Assembly (NCBI RefSeq): GCF_023715725.1
Contig: NZ_JAMBOT010000009.1
Span: forward strand, 1 to 64,000
Direction of reading: 5' to 3'
DNA: 64,000 bases
DNA from: Paenibacillus pasadenensis
GTDB taxonomy: Bacteria > Bacillota > Bacilli > Paenibacillales > Paenibacillaceae
Shown: positions 61,456-64,000 of the stretch, piece after piece
How positions within the stretch are numbered: position 1 is the stretch's first letter
How the letters are laid out: each line of letters opens with the position of its first letter
The notes under the pieces: model-generated
Database searches by the model: none
Seen by the model: only the letters and a program-made list of their open reading frames with translations
What the model was told of the DNA's origin: nothing
Program-made: the position numbers and the translations under genes

Positions 61456-61476
61456 GATCAAGCTTATAATTTGATC
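61456..61476 (+). promoter_or_regulatory. -10 box within an inverted repeat, upstream of the GH116 gene
   Basis: TATAAT at 61465-61470 is enclosed by GATCAA (61456-61461) and TTGATC (61471-61476). No strong -35 is visible, so an activator or a repressor at this dyad is plausible. Confidence 0.45.
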
Positions 61477-61492
61477 AACAGGAGGGATATTC

Positions 61493-64000
61493 ATGGAATC
61501 GATTATAAATAAGAAAATGCAGCGGAACGGGATGGCTCTAGGCGGCATTGGCGCAGGAACGGTTGAAATTAATCAAAACGGCGTGCTGAAGGATTGGCAT
61601 ATGTTTAACCTGGGGCAATGGGCATCCAGGGAGGCTAAAAAATACAAGCTGGAAAACCTGTACGATTACGATACAAATGTAATGCCTTTTTATATCCGTA
61701 CCAAACAAGGAGAGGACATGCCGAAATTCAGAAAGCTGTCGCATGACTTGGATGGCGGAGAGTTTCGGTCCATGATGTATTCCTGGCATAAAGAGGTTAA
61801 GGAAATACACTATAAGGCGTCTTTTCCAATCAGTGAGCTGAGTTACCTGGATGAAAGTCTTCCCGTTAACATCCGTTCGGAGTTTACTTCGCCTTTTGTT
61901 CCTTTAGATTCCCGTGTAAGCGGAACGCCAGGCTTCTATGCGACTTTTTCGGTTGAAAACACCAGCGACGAGAATGTCGAAGTATCCCTGCTTGGAAAAC
62001 TGAAAAACCCGATTAATAGAGGGTTGAAAAACCGGGAGCTGAGAAATCGCCTTCACCAAAGCGATGACCGCGTTTCCGTTACAATGAGCAGCGATTCCAA
62101 TGAAGCTCGCCAGCAAAACGGAAGCATCAGCTTTTCCGTCAGCGGCGGAGATAACAGTTATATTCAAGGCGATTTCTCAAGCTACTTTGGTAATTTTGTG
62201 CTGGAGGGCGAGTTCGGCGTTACGGAGCAATCGTATCTGTTTGACTTTAGAGAGACGGGCAAGCTGCCTAACTTAGGGACGGAGACCCTTCCTAGAGCGA
62301 TCGCCCAGATCACCGATGAAGAGCTGCAGCAATTAAACGATGCGCAAATTAACGAGCTGATGTCGCAAATCCTTGAAATAGCGAGCTCAAATCCTCCTTA
62401 TCAACGCATTCTTGAGATCGATCAAGCGCTGTTGGCGGATACAGCCGGAAAAATAAAGTTTATTCGCGTCATCAGAGAACAAATGAACAGCATCCTTAAG
62501 GATGCCGAAGGGTTTGAGTCTTGGGGCGACGCCGCGCTTTGTTCCAGCATTACGTTAAAACCGGGAGAGAAAAAAGAAATTCAGTTTATCGTTTCCTGGT
62601 ACTTCCCGAATCATTTTAGCGATCAAGGCGGCTTTGTCGGGCATATGTATACGAATTGGTTCAAGGATGCTCAAGAAGTGAACGACTATCTGAGCGCCAA
62701 TTCGAACGATATTTTAAATAAGGTAAAAAGATTCGCGGACGAGGTAGTCGCTTCTGACACTCATGCTTCTTTCGTGAACAATTGGACGAATCAGTTAAAT
62801 ACCGTAATTAAAAGCTCATGGTGGTCTAAACAAGGAGATTTTTCCATCTGGGAAGGTTACGGAAGCTGCGGATTCCATACGATGGATATTACGTATCAGG
62901 GATCGTTTAATCTATTGGCGCTATTTCCGGATCTGCAGCTAGGGCAGATGGAGCTTGGCGCAAAGTTTCAACGAGAAGACGGGAGAGTGCATCACTTCTT
63001 TACTCCCGATTTTTGTTCCGTAGATAACGGGTTTGACCGCGTGGACATGAATCCGCAATACGTCTTGCTCGTTTGCCGCGATTATCTTTGGACCGGCGAT
63101 ATCGGCTATGTGAGAAGGCTTTGGGATTCCATCGTACGGGCTATGGACAGCATTGAAAAAATTGACCAGGACGGAGACTGTTTGCCGGATACGGAGACAG
63201 CAAGCAATACGTATGATGCGTGGCAGTTCAAAGGAACGCCGTCTTATATAAGCAGCTTGTGGCTGGCAGCGTTGCTTGCGGCGTCCCGCCTGGCCGATGA
63301 TCTTGGGGAAGAGCAGCTTAAAACGAAATGGCAAAACATGCTGGAAATTGGCAAAAAGAATTTTGAACAGAAGTTATGGAATGACGAGTATTTTAGCCTG
63401 TGGGTGGATGGCGAAGTAAGAGATGAGTGCTGCATGGCGGATCAGATCGACGGACAGTGGTTTGCTCAGCTGATCGGATTAGGCAATTTCATCCCGGAAG
63501 AGCTCACGCAAAAAGCGCTGAAAGCTGTATTTAAGCATAATTACCACACGGAGACGGGGCTCATCAATGCGGTATATCCGAAACATGCCAAGCCGACGTT
63601 GTATACCCATCGCAATGTTCAAGCAGAGGCGAACTGGTCGGGTATTGAATACGCGTTTGTTTCGGCCTTAATGGAGTATGGCCATGTGGATGAGGCGATT
63701 GAGTTATCCCACAACGTGGATCAAAGGTATATTCATGCGGGAAGAATATTTAATCATGAAGAATGCGGAGATCATTACTACCGGGCCATGGCGGGATGGT
63801 CGATTCTATTATCGGCTTCGGGCTTTAAATTGGACGTTCCCAAAAGCACGGTTACGTTTGCGCCTCCGGTGGGGAGCATTCAAGCTCCTTGGTTTGCGCC
63901 TTCCGGATATGGCCGTTTCAGCAAAAAATCGGATCAGGTTGAGCTCCAATGTACGGTGGGCGAAATGAGCTTTCAAACCCTCGTGCTGAATAGTAAATCG
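61493..64000 (+). CDS. GH116-family glycosidase (non-lysosomal glucosylceramidase-like), 3' end beyond window
   Basis: 836 codons are open to the window end with no stop, so the protein is at least 836 residues. The N-terminal beta-sandwich starts RNGMALGGIGAGTVEINQNG with DWHMFNLGQW. The catalytic (alpha/alpha)6 domain has WEGYGSCGFHTMDITYQGSF, SNTYDAWQFKGTPSYISSLW and CCMADQIDGQWFAQLIG, the pattern of GH116 (DUF608) beta-glucosidases, where the last motif holds the acid/base Asp. No signal peptide, so it acts on imported glycosides. GGAGGG lies 6 nt before the ATG. It is divergent from the SGNH hydrolase gene. Confidence 0.88.
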   Translation, partial: MESIINKKMQRNGMALGGIGAGTVEINQNGVLKDWHMFNLGQWASREAKKYKLENLYDYDTNVMPFYIRTKQGEDMPKFRKLSHDLDGGEFRSMMYSWHKEVKEIHYKASFPISELSYLDESLPVNIRSEFTSPFVPLDSRVSGTPGFYATFSVENTSDENVEVSLLGKLKNPINRGLKNRELRNRLHQSDDRVSVTMSSDSNEARQQNGSISFSVSGGDNSYIQGDFSSYFGNFVLEGEFGVTEQSYLFDFRETGKLPNLGTETLPRAIAQITDEELQQLNDAQINELMSQILEIASSNPPYQRILEIDQALLADTAGKIKFIRVIREQMNSILKDAEGFESWGDAALCSSITLKPGEKKEIQFIVSWYFPNHFSDQGGFVGHMYTNWFKDAQEVNDYLSANSNDILNKVKRFADEVVASDTHASFVNNWTNQLNTVIKSSWWSKQGDFSIWEGYGSCGFHTMDITYQGSFNLLALFPDLQLGQMELGAKFQREDGRVHHFFTPDFCSVDNGFDRVDMNPQYVLLVCRDYLWTGDIGYVRRLWDSIVRAMDSIEKIDQDGDCLPDTETASNTYDAWQFKGTPSYISSLWLAALLAASRLADDLGEEQLKTKWQNMLEIGKKNFEQKLWNDEYFSLWVDGEVRDECCMADQIDGQWFAQLIGLGNFIPEELTQKALKAVFKHNYHTETGLINAVYPKHAKPTLYTHRNVQAEANWSGIEYAFVSALMEYGHVDEAIELSHNVDQRYIHAGRIFNHEECGDHYYRAMAGWSILLSASGFKLDVPKSTVTFAPPVGSIQAPWFAPSGYGRFSKKSDQVELQCTVGEMSFQTLVLNSKS

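Overview
The window is chromosomal DNA of a low-to-moderate GC Firmicute, most likely a Paenibacillus or close relative. Gene order follows Bacillus subtilis closely in several blocks (hprK-lgt-ppaX-yvoF-hisZ; trxB-rapZ-yvcK-whiA-crh; cggR-gapA-pgk-tpiA-gpmI-eno; secG-rnr-smpB-ssrA). Ribosome binding sites are strong GGAGG types, many starts are GTG or TTG, and AT-rich sigma-A promoters and rho-independent terminators are easy to see.

Layout. 1-811: the 3' end of a 23S rRNA and six tRNA genes (Met, Val, Asp, Phe, Tyr, Lys) ending in a terminator. 878-4640: a PucR/CdaR-type regulator, the shared sugar-ABC ATPase msmX, and a convergent surface GH3 N-acetylhexosaminidase. 4973-9117: hprK, lgt, ppaX, an acyltransferase and a polysaccharide deacetylase. 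9310-18393: histidine biosynthesis (hisZ, hisG, a HAD phosphatase, hisD, B, H, A, F, IE), a 52-bp tandem repeat array and hisJ, followed by a PRPP synthetase (prs) with its own promoter. 19671-27980: TPR protein, trxB, ROK glucokinase, rapZ, yvcK, whiA, an HPr/Crh protein and a SIMPL-domain protein. 28105-36561: clpP behind a CtsR-type operator, tRNA-Arg, and the cggR-gapA-pgk-tpiA-gpmI-eno glycolytic cluster behind a CggR-type operator. 36562-43571: a nested inverted-repeat element, a TIM-barrel isomerase, secG, an unusually long RNase R, smpB and tmRNA.

From about 43.6 kb the content becomes accessory: marR/EamA, azoreductase, a GyrI-like protein, a small HTH protein, tetR with paired operators plus an MMPL exporter, a sulfonate-type ABC operon with cysK, three tandem paralogous CodA-like amidohydrolases, an intact-looking IS5-family insertion sequence, an AT-rich pair (secreted protein plus small downstream partner), an SGNH hydrolase and a GH116 glycosidase that runs off the end.

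Functional threads. Carbon control runs through much of the core: HprK and the HPr/Crh protein belong to the CcpA pathway, CggR controls glycolysis, and MsmX energises sugar importers. PRPP synthetase sits next to the pathway that uses PRPP (HisG/HisZ). RNase R, SmpB and tmRNA form a ribosome-rescue and RNA-decay block.

The most unusual items are the RNase R with an acidic insertion of about 230 residues inside its catalytic domain plus an RGG-rich tail of about 320 residues, the 52-bp hairpin repeat array, the nested inverted-repeat element, the triple amidohydrolase cluster, and the secreted-protein/partner pair in AT-rich DNA next to the IS. No CRISPR array, prophage or classical defence system was seen. 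All family names come from reading motifs, not from database searches.
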